From Piscinibacter sp047600445 (GTDB taxonomy: Bacteria > Pseudomonadota > Gammaproteobacteria > Burkholderiales > Burkholderiaceae_C): 64,000 nt of DNA. Positions 1 to 8,289 of the stretch are shown one piece after another. The notes below the pieces were generated by a model. That model worked only from the letters and a program-made list of their open reading frames with translations. It searched no databases and was not told where the DNA came from. The position numbers were made by a program, and so were the translations under genes. Every line of letters starts with the position of its first letter. The stretch's first letter is position 1. The stretch lies in NCBI RefSeq assembly GCF_047600445.1, contig NZ_JASGKT010000002.1, positions 2,170,001 to 2,234,000 of the forward strand. Reading direction: 5' to 3'.

Positions 1-359
1 TGGCCGGCATCGCCGCCAGCTTCTCGGCGCAGGTGCTGGCGCGCACGCGCGAGTTCGGGCTGCTCGCCCACCTCGGCCTGACACGCGCGCAGGTGCTCGC
101 GGTGGTGGCCGGCGAAGGCGCGCTGTGGAGCGGCGCCGGCGTGCTGCTGGGGCTGCTGCTGGGCATCGCGGTCAGCGCGGTGCTGGTACACGTGGTGAAC
201 CCGCAGAGCTTCCACTGGACGATGGAGCTGCTGCTGCCCTGGGCCCGCCTGGCCGCGCTGTGCGCCGCGATGGCCGCGGCCGGCACGCTGACGGCGTGGT
301 GGGCCGGCCGCGCGGCCGGCGCCAGACAGGCGGCGCTGGCTGTGAAGGAGGACTGGTGA
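1..359 (+). CDS. FtsX-like ABC transporter permease, C-terminal part
   Basis: The window opens inside this gene; the reading frame is open from base 3 and ends with TGA at 357-359, giving about 118 residues. They contain an REFGLLAHLGLTRAQ stretch, followed by two hydrophobic segments and a final WWAGRAAG turn. That REFGxLRxLGxTRxQ-type cytoplasmic segment followed by the last membrane helices is characteristic of the FtsX/MacB permease domain. The next gene starts inside the stop codon (GTGA) and encodes an AttH-like secreted protein. This pairing is known from AttEFGH-type and related ABC systems, so the permease probably belongs to an exporter or lipoprotein-release type transporter whose ATPase gene lies upstream of the window. 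The substrate cannot be read from this fragment. Confidence 0.85.
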   Translation, partial: AGIAASFSAQVLARTREFGLLAHLGLTRAQVLAVVAGEGALWSGAGVLLGLLLGIAVSAVLVHVVNPQSFHWTMELLLPWARLAALCAAMAAAGTLTAWWAGRAAGARQAALAVKEDW

Positions 360-1441
360 CGCTGCGCCGCCGCCCGCTGCTGCTGGCGCTGGCCGCCGCG
401 CCGCTGGCCGGCCGCGCCGCGCCGGTGCAGCCCGGCCGCGCCCTCGCCTTCCCGCGCGACCACGGCGCGCACCCCGACGCGCGCACCGAGTGGTGGTACG
501 CCACCGGCTGGCTGGCCGAGCCGGGCTCGCACGAACCGCGGTTCGGATTCCAGGTCACCTTCTTCCGCTCGCGCACCGGCATCGCACCCGATCACCCGAG
601 CCGCTTCGCCGCGTCGCAGCTCGTCTTCGCCCACGCGGCGCTCACCGACCTCGCCGCGCGGCGCCTGCGCCACGACCAGCGCATCGCCCGCGCCGGCTTC
701 GGCATCGCCGAGGCGGCCGGCGACGACACGCGCGTCGCGCTGCGCGGCTGGCGCTTCGAACGCGGCGGCGGCATCGACGCGAGCGTCTACCGCGCGCAGC
801 TCGCCAGCGATGCGGCCGGCTTCGCCTTCGAGCTCGAACTCGCCGCCACCCAGCCGCTGCTGCTGCAAGGCGACGCCGGCTTCTCGCGCAAGGGCCCGCT
901 GCCGACGCAGGCCAGCCACTACTACAGCCAGCCGCAGCTCGCCGTGCGCGGCACGCTGGTGCGCGAAGGCCGCGCGCAGGCCGTGCAGGGCCGCGCCTGG
1001 CTCGACCACGAATGGAGCGACGAGATCCTGCCCGCCGAGGCGGTGGGCTGGGACTGGATCGGCATCAACCTGCTCGACGGCGGCGCGCTCACCGCCTTCC
1101 GCCTGCGCCGCGCCGACGGCTCGGCGCTGTGGGCCGGCGGCAGCCTGCGCGCGCCCGGCGGGCCGGTGCGCGCCTTCGCGCCCGGCGAGGTGCGCTTCGA
1201 GCCGCTGGCGCGCTGGACCAGCCCGGCCTCGCGCGCCGCCTACCCGGTCGAGTGGCGCATCGTCACGCCCGCCGGCACGCAGCGCGTGCGCGCCCTGCTG
1301 GCCGACCAGGAACTCGACAGCCGCGCCAGCACCGGCGCGATCTACTGGGAGGGCCTGTCGGAACTGCTCGACGAGGGCGGCCGGCGCATCGGCCTGGGCT
1401 ACCTGGAGATGACCGGCTATGCCGCGCGGCTGCGGCTCTGA
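356..1441 (+). CDS. AttH/CrtC-like lipocalin-domain protein (carotenoid 1,2-hydratase-like family)
   Basis: 361 residues if translation starts at GTG 356, which overlaps the permease stop by four bases and implies translational coupling. An N-terminal signal-like segment (RRRPLLLALAAAPLAG) is followed by the family hallmark HPDARTEWWYATGWL near residue 40. Further conserved-looking pieces are FQVTFFR, a SHYYSQPQL segment and the AWLDHEWSDE motif. These belong to the AttH/CrtC N-terminal lipocalin-like domain plus a second lipocalin-like domain. Some members hydrate carotenoids, but most are secreted proteins of unknown role encoded beside FtsX-type ABC permeases, as here. No carotenoid genes are in the window, so a role with the adjacent transporter is more likely than carotenoid hydration. 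Confidence 0.85.
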   Translation: MTLRRRPLLLALAAAPLAGRAAPVQPGRALAFPRDHGAHPDARTEWWYATGWLAEPGSHEPRFGFQVTFFRSRTGIAPDHPSRFAASQLVFAHAALTDLAARRLRHDQRIARAGFGIAEAAGDDTRVALRGWRFERGGGIDASVYRAQLASDAAGFAFELELAATQPLLLQGDAGFSRKGPLPTQASHYYSQPQLAVRGTLVREGRAQAVQGRAWLDHEWSDEILPAEAVGWDWIGINLLDGGALTAFRLRRADGSALWAGGSLRAPGGPVRAFAPGEVRFEPLARWTSPASRAAYPVEWRIVTPAGTQRVRALLADQELDSRASTGAIYWEGLSELLDEGGRRIGLGYLEMTGYAARLRL

Positions 1442-1534
1442 GCGCGGCTCCGATCGCGGCGCTTGAAGTTTGTCAACGCCGCCGCGCCGCGTTGCGCCCA
1501 CACTGGACACAACACCAACACAGGGAGACAAGGC

Positions 1535-3658
1535 ATGGCGCAGTTCGTCGACAGCATCGAAGCCGCGGTCGACCGCGTTCTCGACACCGTGCAGGGCGAC
1601 ATCGTGCTCGGCATCCCGCTGGCCATCGGCAAGCCCAACCCCTTCGTCAACGCGCTGTACAAGCGCATGAAGGCCAACCCGGCGCGGCGGCTGCGCATCG
1701 TCACCGCGCTGTCGCTCGAACGGCCGGTCGGCAAGAGCGACCTCGAACAGCACTTCCTCGGGCCGCTGGTCGAGCGCGTGTTCGAGGACTATCCCGACCT
1801 GCTGTACGTGAAGGACCTGCGCGCCGGCACGCTGCCGCCGCACATCGAGGTGCGCGAGTTCTTCATGAAGACCGGCGACTACCTCGGCAACCCGGCGGCG
1901 CAGCAGAACTACATCTCGACCAACTACACCTTCGTCGCGCGCGACATGGCCGTGCAGGGCATGAACGTGATCGCGCAGGCCGTGGCCGCCAAGGGCGAGG
2001 GCGAGGCGATGCGGCTGTCGCTGTCGAGCAACCCCGACGTGGTGTTCGAGGTGGTGGAGAAGCTGCGCGCGGCCGGCCAGCCGCTGATCACCGTCGGCGT
2101 GGTCAACCGCAAGATGCCCTTCATGCCCAACGGCGCCGAGGTGGCGCCCGACTTCTTCGACCTCGTCGTCACCGACCCGGCCGGCACGCACGCCCTGTTC
2201 GGCCCGCCCAACAACAAGGTCAGCAGCGCCGACTACGCGATCGGGCTGCACGCCTCCAGCCTCGTCGCCGACGGCGGCACGCTGCAGATCGGCATCGGCT
2301 CGCTGGGCGACGCGATCGCGCAGGCGCTGATCGTGCGCGACCGCCACGGCGAGGAATACCGCCGCATCCTCGAGTCGCTCAGCGCCGACGGCCTGGCCGG
2401 GCGCGAACTCGGCCGCTTCGACCAAGGCCTGTACGGCTGCTCGGAGATGTTCGTCAACGGCTTCCTCAAGCTGATCGAGGCCGGCATCGTGCGCCGCGAG
2501 GTGTTCGCCGACGCGACGCTGCAGCGCGCGCTCAACGAAGGCGAGATCGAGCTGGCGGTGACGCCGCGCACGCTCGCCGCGCTGCTGCGCCACGGCCGCA
2601 TCCGCTCGCCGCTGTCGGCCGCCGACGTGGCCTACCTCCAGCACTGGGGCGTGCTGCGCGAAGGGGTGCGCATCTCCGGCGCCCATCTCGTGCTCGACGG
2701 CACCCGGCTGCCCAACGACCTCGTCGACGAAGCCAACCTCGCGCGCATCGGCGAAACCATGCTCGGCGGGCGCCTCGCGCACGGCATCTTCATGACCGGC
2801 GGCTTCTTCCTCGGGCCGCGCGACTTCTACGAGCGGCTGCGCACCATGCCGCCGCAGGAGCTGGCGAAGATCGACATGACGCGCATCGACTTCATCAACC
2901 AGCTCTACGCCGACGACGACGACGAGGCCGCGGTGAAGCGCGCGCAGCGCCGCAAGGCGCGCTTCGTCAACACCACGATGATCGTCACGCTGCTCGGCGC
3001 GGCGTGCAGCGACGCGCTGGAGTCGGGCCAGGTGGTCAGCGGCGTGGGCGGGCAGTACAACTTCGTCGCGATGGCGCACGCGCTGCCCGACGCGCGGCTG
3101 GTGATGATGCTGCGCGCCACGCACGACAACAAGGACGGGCTGAAGAGCAGCATCGTCTGGAACTACGGCCACGTGACCATTCCGCGCCACCTGCGCGACA
3201 TCGTCGTCACCGAGTACGGCGTGGCCGACCTGCGCGGCCAGGCCGACGCGGAAGTGGTCAAGCGCCTGATCGCCGTCGCCGACTCGCGCTTCCAGGACGA
3301 GCTGATCCGCCAGGCCAAGGCGCACGGCAAGCTCGAAGCGGGCTACGAGCTGCCCGAGCGCTACCGCCACAACCTGCCCGACGCGCTGGAAGCCAGGCTG
3401 CACCCCTGGATGGCCGCCGGGCTGCTGCCCGACTTCCCGTTCGGCACCGACCTGACCGACGACGAACTGCACATCGTGCGCGCGCTGAAGAAGCTCAAGC
3501 ACGCCACGCACCACCCCGGCGAACTGCTGACCATGGCCATCAAGAGCCTGTGGGAGAGCAAGGAGGCACCGCTGCCCTACCTCGAACGGCTGGGGCTGGC
3601 GGAGACGCACAGCTTCCGGGATGTGTTCGTCAGGAGGTTGCTGGCGAACAATCTCTGA
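1535..3658 (+). CDS. acetyl-CoA hydrolase/transferase family protein
   Basis: 707 residues from ATG 1535, with GGGAGACAAGG just upstream as ribosome binding site. The frame is open further upstream, but no better start is seen there. The C-terminal half carries the family signatures GVGGQYNFVAMAHAL and TEYGVADLRGQAD, typical of the acetyl-CoA hydrolase/4-hydroxybutyrate CoA-transferase superfamily, where a glutamate forms the CoA thioester intermediate. It is longer than classical CoA-transferases (about 430-550 residues) and has an extra alpha-helical C-terminus after about residue 640. Such 700-residue versions are common in betaproteobacteria. It likely acts in the cytoplasm on short-chain acyl-CoAs; the acceptor cannot be told from sequence. 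It stands alone and converges with the sigma54 regulator, 15 bases away. Confidence 0.85.
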   Translation: MAQFVDSIEAAVDRVLDTVQGDIVLGIPLAIGKPNPFVNALYKRMKANPARRLRIVTALSLERPVGKSDLEQHFLGPLVERVFEDYPDLLYVKDLRAGTLPPHIEVREFFMKTGDYLGNPAAQQNYISTNYTFVARDMAVQGMNVIAQAVAAKGEGEAMRLSLSSNPDVVFEVVEKLRAAGQPLITVGVVNRKMPFMPNGAEVAPDFFDLVVTDPAGTHALFGPPNNKVSSADYAIGLHASSLVADGGTLQIGIGSLGDAIAQALIVRDRHGEEYRRILESLSADGLAGRELGRFDQGLYGCSEMFVNGFLKLIEAGIVRREVFADATLQRALNEGEIELAVTPRTLAALLRHGRIRSPLSAADVAYLQHWGVLREGVRISGAHLVLDGTRLPNDLVDEANLARIGETMLGGRLAHGIFMTGGFFLGPRDFYERLRTMPPQELAKIDMTRIDFINQLYADDDDEAAVKRAQRRKARFVNTTMIVTLLGAACSDALESGQVVSGVGGQYNFVAMAHALPDARLVMMLRATHDNKDGLKSSIVWNYGHVTIPRHLRDIVVTEYGVADLRGQADAEVVKRLIAVADSRFQDELIRQAKAHGKLEAGYELPERYRHNLPDALEARLHPWMAAGLLPDFPFGTDLTDDELHIVRALKKLKHATHHPGELLTMAIKSLWESKEAPLPYLERLGLAETHSFRDVFVRRLLANNL

Positions 3659-3673
3659 GGGTGATGCGGCGCG

Positions 3674-5020
3674 TCACGGGCTGCCGACGCGCGTGCAAGC
3701 CTTGCCGAGCCACCGGTACAAGGTGCGCTCGGACACGCCGAGCTCCCGCGCCGCCGCGGCACGGTTGTTGCCGTGGCGCGCCAGCGCGGCGGCCAGCCGC
3801 GCCGGGTCGATGCCTTTCGCGGCGCGCTGGGCCGCGCCGGCGTTTTCTTCCGCGACATCGGCATGCCGCGGCTCGGGCTCGATCGCCAGTTGCGCCAGCA
3901 ATTGCGCGTCGATCAGTCCGTTGACCGACTGCACCGCGGCGCGGCCCATGATCTGGCGCAGCTCCCGCACGTTGCCGGGCCAGGGCCGGATGCGCAGCCA
4001 CGCCAGCGCATCCGGCGTCAGGGCCGGCACGGCGCCCGTCTCCAGGCGAAACTCGTCGAGGAAGCGGCTGGCCAGCAGCGTGATGTCCTCGATTCGATCG
4101 CGCAGCGGCGGAAGCACCACCTTGAGCCCCGCGATCCGGTAGTACAGATCGGGACGGAACCGCCCCGCGCGCACCTCGGCGAGCAGGTCCCGGTTCGTCG
4201 CGCAGACGACCCGCACGTCCACCCGCTTGGGATGCCCCTCGCCGAGACGGCGCAGCTCGCCGGTCTCGAGGATGCGCAGCAGCTTCGCCTGGACTTCCGG
4301 CGCCAGTTCCGACACCTCGTCGAGAAACAGGGTTCCCCCGTCGGCCTGCTCGAACAGGCCCGCGCGGGTGCTCATCGCGCCCGAATAGGCGCCTCGCACG
4401 TGGCCGAACAGCGTGTCCTCCGCGAGCGAGGTCGGCAGGTTCGCGCAGTCCACGGTCACGAACGCACGCCCGGCGCGCGGGGACTGGGCGTGAAGGCGGC
4501 GCGCCGCGAGTTCCTTTCCGACGCCGGTTTCGCCGAACAGCAGCACCGGCAGCGCGAAGCGCGCCGCGCGCGCCAGTTCGGCCAGCGCGGCGACGAAGGC
4601 CGGACTGGCGCCCAGCATCGCATCGGCGGGTTCGGCCGGCACGACGGAGACCGGCTGCAGCGGCTCGATCGACTCACCCAGCAGCAGCCGCGAGCCGATC
4701 CTGATCGGGTGCCCGATGATGCGCACGACGTCCTGCCGGGCACCGCAACCGTAATGCACGTGCACGACCTCGGTGGTCTCGCCGGTCGCCATCACCTCGC
4801 GCAAGGGGCAGGCCTCGCCATGCTCATGGCAGGGAGAAGACCGGTGGTGCGACACCTGGTGGCAATGGAAGCGCTCGATCTGCTTCGGCGTCAGGCCGTA
4901 CAGCGCCGCGTAGCGGCTGTTCGCCGCGACGATGCGGTAGCGGTCGTCGATGAGCACGAACGGGTCGGACCGCGCCTCGATCAGCGAGCGCAGGGCCTCA
5001 ACATCAATTTGCCTCGCCAT
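3674..5020 (-). CDS. sigma54-dependent transcriptional activator with Cys/His-rich PAS domain
   Basis: 448 residues from ATG 5020; the frame continues upstream but that part looks non-coding and overlaps the intergenic palindromes. Domain order: PAS sensor (about 10-120), AAA+ (about 135-375) with Walker A GETGVGKE and Walker B GGTLFLDE, then a Fis-type helix-turn-helix (GNNRAAAARELGVSERTLYR). The sigma54-contact loop reads GAYSGA instead of GAFTGA, a conservative change. The PAS domain holds a dense cluster: CHQVSHH (C53, H54, H58, H59), PCHEHGEAC (C64, C71) and a further GCG (C92). This could bind a metal, haem or Fe-S cluster, or react with thiols or sulfide; that is inference. No receiver domain, so it senses a ligand directly. 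Divergent from the methanethiol oxidase operon, which it probably activates. Confidence 0.9.
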   Translation of the reverse strand: MARQIDVEALRSLIEARSDPFVLIDDRYRIVAANSRYAALYGLTPKQIERFHCHQVSHHRSSPCHEHGEACPLREVMATGETTEVVHVHYGCGARQDVVRIIGHPIRIGSRLLLGESIEPLQPVSVVPAEPADAMLGASPAFVAALAELARAARFALPVLLFGETGVGKELAARRLHAQSPRAGRAFVTVDCANLPTSLAEDTLFGHVRGAYSGAMSTRAGLFEQADGGTLFLDEVSELAPEVQAKLLRILETGELRRLGEGHPKRVDVRVVCATNRDLLAEVRAGRFRPDLYYRIAGLKVVLPPLRDRIEDITLLASRFLDEFRLETGAVPALTPDALAWLRIRPWPGNVRELRQIMGRAAVQSVNGLIDAQLLAQLAIEPEPRHADVAEENAGAAQRAAKGIDPARLAAALARHGNNRAAAARELGVSERTLYRWLGKACTRVGSP

Positions 5021-5031
5021 GCAAGCGACAT

Positions 5032-5057
5032 TGTCATGACATGGCGGGAATGTCATG
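5032..5057. promoter_or_regulatory. palindrome TGTCATGACA and a second TGTCATG half-site, likely operator
   Basis: A perfect 10-base palindrome TGTCATGACA lies at 5032-5041 and its left half is repeated as TGTCATG at 5051-5057, 19 bases downstream. Both sit in the 170-base space between the divergent sigma54 activator and mtoX, 133 or more bases upstream of the mtoX start. That is a normal place for enhancer sites of a bacterial enhancer-binding protein. Binding itself is inferred. Confidence 0.45.
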
Positions 5058-5067
5058 CGGGTATTCC

Positions 5068-5083
5068 AGCAACCGAAAGACCA
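5068..5083 (-). promoter_or_regulatory. candidate -24/-12 (sigma54) element reading toward the activator gene
   Basis: Read on the minus strand the sequence is TGGTCTTTCGGTTGCT: GG and GC separated by exactly 10 bases, with TGG and TTGCT matching the core of the TGGCAC-N5-TTGCW consensus. It points toward the activator gene, suggesting autoactivation. In the mtoX direction two GG...GC pairs exist (5086-5098 and 5091-5103) but both are one base short of the required spacing, so no clean sigma54 promoter is visible for mtoX. Confidence 0.3.
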
Positions 5084-5190
5084 TCGGCCCGGTCTTGCGG
5101 TGCACATGCCCGCCCCCGACAAAAACATACTCGCTCATCCGACGGGCTCCGGCATCGAGAGAGCCCGCTTCACAACCCAAGGAGACCGTC

Positions 5191-6507
5191 ATGACACTGC
5201 TTCGTTCGATCGTCGCCGCGGCCATCGTCGCCGCCTTCGCGCCCGTCCACGCCGACGAGACCTGCAACTCGCCCTACATGGCCAACCTGGTCACCGGGCA
5301 GGAAGACTACGTGCACGTCTGGACGCTCGGCATCAAGGGCATGGGCGACGGCAACGACAAGCTCGTCACCATCGACGCCCATCCCAAGTCGAAGAACTAC
5401 GGCAAGGTCGTCCACAAGATCTCGCTGCCGGGCCGCGGCGAGGCGCACCACATGGGCTTCACCGACGACCGCCGCTACCTGTGGGCCGGCCGCCTGGACG
5501 ACAACAAGATCTTCGTCTTCGACATGATCCGCCCCGAGAAGCCGCGCCTGGTCAAGACGATCTCCAATTTCGCGCAGAAGACCGGCTTCGTCGGCCCGCA
5601 CACCTTCTACGCCATGCCGGGGCGGATGCTGGTGCAGGCGCTGTCCAACACCAAGGACCACGGCGGACAGACCGGCCTGGTGCTGTTCAACAACAAGGGC
5701 GACATCGTCGAGACCTACCCCATGCCCACCGGCGAGGTCGGCGGCGCCAAGGGCGACGGCTACGGCTACGACATCGCGATCAACCCGGGCAAGAACGTCA
5801 TGCTGACCTCCAGCTTCACCGGCTGGAACAACTACATGATGGACATCGGCAAGCTCGTCAAGGACGGCGAGGCCATGAAGCGCTTCGGCAACACGATGGT
5901 GGCCTGGGACGTGAAGGCGATGAAGCCTCTCAAGGTCTTCGACGTGCCGGGAGCGCCGCTGGAGATCCGCTGGTCGCTCAAGGAGGGCGACAACTGGGCC
6001 GTCACCGCGACGGCGCTGACCTCGAAGATCTGGCTGATCAAGCAGGACGCCAAGGGCGAGTGGCAGGCCAAGGACGTGGCCACCATCGGCGACCCGGCCA
6101 AGGTGCCCCTGCCCGTGGACATCAGCATCTCCGCCGACGGCAAGGGCCTGTGGGTCAACACCTTCATGGACGGCACGACGCGCTACTTCGACATGAGCAA
6201 CCCGGAGCAGCCGAAGGAGACCTTCACGATGAAGACCGGGCCGCAGGTCAACATGGTCTCGCAGAGCTGGGACGGCAAGCGCGTCTACCTCACCTCGTCG
6301 CTGCTGGCCAACTGGGACAAGAAGGGCAACGACAACGAGCAGGTGCTGCGCGCCTTCGACTGGGATGGCAAGACGCTGACGCAGCGCTTCGAGGTCGACT
6401 TCGCCAAGCTCAAGCTCGGCCGCGCGCACCACATGAAGTTCACCGCGCGGCCGGCCGGCCAGCAACTCGCCGCCGCGGGCGCCCTGGTGGCATCGGCATC
6501 GAAGTGA
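5191..6507 (+). CDS. mtoX: methanethiol oxidase, selenium-binding protein (SBP56) family
   Basis: 438 residues from ATG 5191, preceded by AAGGAGA. A Sec signal peptide (about 1-21, cleaved after PVHA) sends it to the periplasm. The body resembles the beta-propeller SBP56/SELENBP1 family: KLVTIDAHPKSKNYGKVVHK, then GEAHHMGF (H86, H87), NKIFVFDM, a GPHTFY motif and a C-terminal GRAHHMKF (about H413-H414), histidines that could bind copper. Characterised bacterial members (MtoX) are copper-dependent and convert methanethiol with O2 to formaldehyde, H2S and H2O2. The assignment is strengthened by the next two genes, SCO/SenC and MauG-like, which are the neighbours of mtoX in methylotrophs such as Hyphomicrobium. 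First gene of a tight five-gene operon, divergent from a sigma54 activator. Substrate is inferred from family and context. Confidence 0.85.
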   Translation: MTLLRSIVAAAIVAAFAPVHADETCNSPYMANLVTGQEDYVHVWTLGIKGMGDGNDKLVTIDAHPKSKNYGKVVHKISLPGRGEAHHMGFTDDRRYLWAGRLDDNKIFVFDMIRPEKPRLVKTISNFAQKTGFVGPHTFYAMPGRMLVQALSNTKDHGGQTGLVLFNNKGDIVETYPMPTGEVGGAKGDGYGYDIAINPGKNVMLTSSFTGWNNYMMDIGKLVKDGEAMKRFGNTMVAWDVKAMKPLKVFDVPGAPLEIRWSLKEGDNWAVTATALTSKIWLIKQDAKGEWQAKDVATIGDPAKVPLPVDISISADGKGLWVNTFMDGTTRYFDMSNPEQPKETFTMKTGPQVNMVSQSWDGKRVYLTSSLLANWDKKGNDNEQVLRAFDWDGKTLTQRFEVDFAKLKLGRAHHMKFTARPAGQQLAAAGALVASASK

Positions 6508-7187
6508 AGCGCCGGCAGTTCGTCGGCGCCGCCGCGCTCGCGCCCTGGGGCGTGCGCGCGGCGACCGACGCCGCCTCCGGCCCGCTGGTCAAGGCGCGCG
6601 TCGACACCTCGCGCCTGCCCGCGCCGGGCAGCTACAAGCTCGCGCGCATCATGGCGGCGCCCGCCGGCATCGTGCTCGACACCCAGGGGCGCACGCAGCG
6701 CCTGCACACGGCCCTGCTCGGGCGCCTGAGCGTCGTCTCGTTCATCTACACCTACTGCCGCGACCCGGACGGCTGCCCGAAAGCCTGGGCGGCGCTGGAC
6801 GGGCTGCATGCGTCCCTGCGCGCCGACCCGGCGCTCGCCCGGCACGCCCAGATCGTCAGCATCAGCTTCGACCCGACGCACGATACGCCCGAAGTCATGC
6901 GTCTTCACGCCAGCGCACGCTCGAACGATCCGGCGGTGCGCTGGCGCTTTTTCACGACCTCGTCGGTGGGCACGCTGCTGCCGCTGCTGCGCGGCTTCGG
7001 ACAGGACGTCAGCGTCGAGACCGACGCGGCCGGACGCCCGACCCGGACCTTGAACCACCTGCTCAAGCTGTTCCTGGTCGACGCGCAGTTGCAGATCCGG
7101 GAGATCTACGGCGTCGCGACGCTGGCCCCGCAGGCGCTGCTCAACGACCTGCGCACGCTGGACCTCGAACAGAGGGCGGCGCCATGA
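6504..7187 (+). CDS. SCO1/SenC family copper chaperone
   Basis: 227 residues starting at GTG 6504, which overlaps the mtoX stop (GTGA). The N-terminus (KRRQFVGAAALAPWG) looks like a signal or anchor. The thioredoxin-like SCO fold is indicated by VVSFIYTYC, the following CP motif, SISFDPTHDTPEVM and the late LNHLLKLFLVD segment with the metal-ligand histidine. The two cysteines are C85 and C91, spaced CX5C (C-RDPDG-C-P) instead of the classical CX3C, so the loop is two residues longer. SCO proteins deliver copper to, or reduce thiols of, copper enzymes; here the client is most likely MtoX rather than cytochrome oxidase, since no oxidase genes are near. Coupled to the next gene by an ATGA overlap. 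Confidence 0.85.
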   Translation: MKRRQFVGAAALAPWGVRAATDAASGPLVKARVDTSRLPAPGSYKLARIMAAPAGIVLDTQGRTQRLHTALLGRLSVVSFIYTYCRDPDGCPKAWAALDGLHASLRADPALARHAQIVSISFDPTHDTPEVMRLHASARSNDPAVRWRFFTTSSVGTLLPLLRGFGQDVSVETDAAGRPTRTLNHLLKLFLVDAQLQIREIYGVATLAPQALLNDLRTLDLEQRAAP

Positions 7188-8266
7188 AGTCTCCCTGGAG
7201 AGCGCTTCTGCTCACGTGCGCGGGGGCGCTGGCCCTGGCCGGGCCGGGCGCCGCGCAGCCGCTGGGGCTGCCGCCGCTGCCCGCGCCGCCGGCCGCGCTG
7301 GTGGCGCTGGGCAAGCAGTTGTTCTTCGAACGCCGCCTGTCCATCAACGAAACGCTGTCGTGCGCCATGTGCCACGTGCCGGCCCAGGGCTTCACGGTCA
7401 ACGAGTTGAAGACCTCGGTCGGCATGGAGGGCATCAGCCTGCGCCGCAACGCGCCGACGCTGCTGAACGTGGCCTACGTGCGCAAGCTGTTCGTCGATGG
7501 CCGCGCCGCCAGCCTCGAAGCGCAGGCGCTGCAACCCATCGTGCACCCCGACGAACTGGCCCATCCGGACATGGCATCGGCGATGCGCCGCCTGGCGGCG
7601 CTGCCCGAATACAAGGCGCCGTTCCGGCGCGCGTTCGGCTCCGCGCGGCCGACGCCGGCGCGCGTGGCGGCCGCGCTCGCGGCCTACGAGCGGACCCTGC
7701 TCGCCGGCGACTCGCCGTTCGACCGCTGGCACTACGGGAAGCAGGCCGACGCCCTGGGCGAGCAGGCGCGCCGCGGCTTCGCGCTGTTCGTTCAGCACGG
7801 TTGCGCGCAATGCCACCCGATCGGCACGCGCGACGCGCTGTTCAGCGACGGCCTGTTCCACAACACCGGGGTCCAGGCGCGCAGCGACGCGCAGCGCGGC
7901 AGCGGCGCATCGTTCACGCTCGTTCCCGGGCTGCAGGCCAGTTTCGACCACGACACGCTGCGCCGCATCGGCGTGCCCGATCTTCCCGACCTGGGGCGCT
8001 ACGAAGTGACGCGGCGGGAGCGGGACAAGCGCGCCTTCCGCACGCCCGGGCTGCGCAACGTCGCCCTGACGGCGCCGTACATGCACGACGGATCCTTCGA
8101 CACGCTCGAGGCCGTCATCGACTTCTATGCCGGCGGCGGCTGGCCCGGCGACGCGCGACAGGATCCGCGCATCCAGCCCTTCCGCCTGGCCCCCGAGGAA
8201 CGCTCGGCCCTGGTCGAGTTCCTGGTCGCGCTCACGTCGCCCGCGGCGCGATCCACCGACCCTTGA
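7184..8266 (+). CDS. MauG-like di-haem cytochrome c peroxidase family protein
   Basis: 360 residues from ATG 7184 (ATGA overlap with the SCO gene). A signal peptide (about 1-24, ending GAAQ) is followed by two haem c sites, CAMCH at 60-64 and CAQCH at 207-211. Between and after them lie family blocks RRNAPTLLNVAY, FVDGRAASLEAQALQPI and FRTPGLRNVALTAPYMHDG, seen throughout the di-haem peroxidase/MauG superfamily. MauG itself oxidatively matures a tryptophan-derived cofactor in methylamine dehydrogenase; the mtoX-linked homologue has been proposed to help mature methanethiol oxidase. It could alternatively remove the H2O2 made by MtoX. Periplasmic. The sequence does not decide between the two roles. 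Confidence 0.88.
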   Translation: MKSPWRALLLTCAGALALAGPGAAQPLGLPPLPAPPAALVALGKQLFFERRLSINETLSCAMCHVPAQGFTVNELKTSVGMEGISLRRNAPTLLNVAYVRKLFVDGRAASLEAQALQPIVHPDELAHPDMASAMRRLAALPEYKAPFRRAFGSARPTPARVAAALAAYERTLLAGDSPFDRWHYGKQADALGEQARRGFALFVQHGCAQCHPIGTRDALFSDGLFHNTGVQARSDAQRGSGASFTLVPGLQASFDHDTLRRIGVPDLPDLGRYEVTRRERDKRAFRTPGLRNVALTAPYMHDGSFDTLEAVIDFYAGGGWPGDARQDPRIQPFRLAPEERSALVEFLVALTSPAARSTDP

Positions 8267-8289
8267 CAACGTGAAGGAGGACCCGCGAC

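Noticed and set aside
490..3924. A continuous open frame of over 1100 codons across the AttH-like and acetyl-CoA hydrolase genes.
   Set aside because: Its translation is almost entirely Arg, Ala, Pro and Gly without any domain. Such frames arise from the high GC content in the wrong phase of real genes.
5086..5104. sigma54 promoter directed at mtoX.
   Set aside because: The GG and GC pairs are 9 bases apart instead of 10 in both candidates, which normally abolishes function; kept only as a remark.
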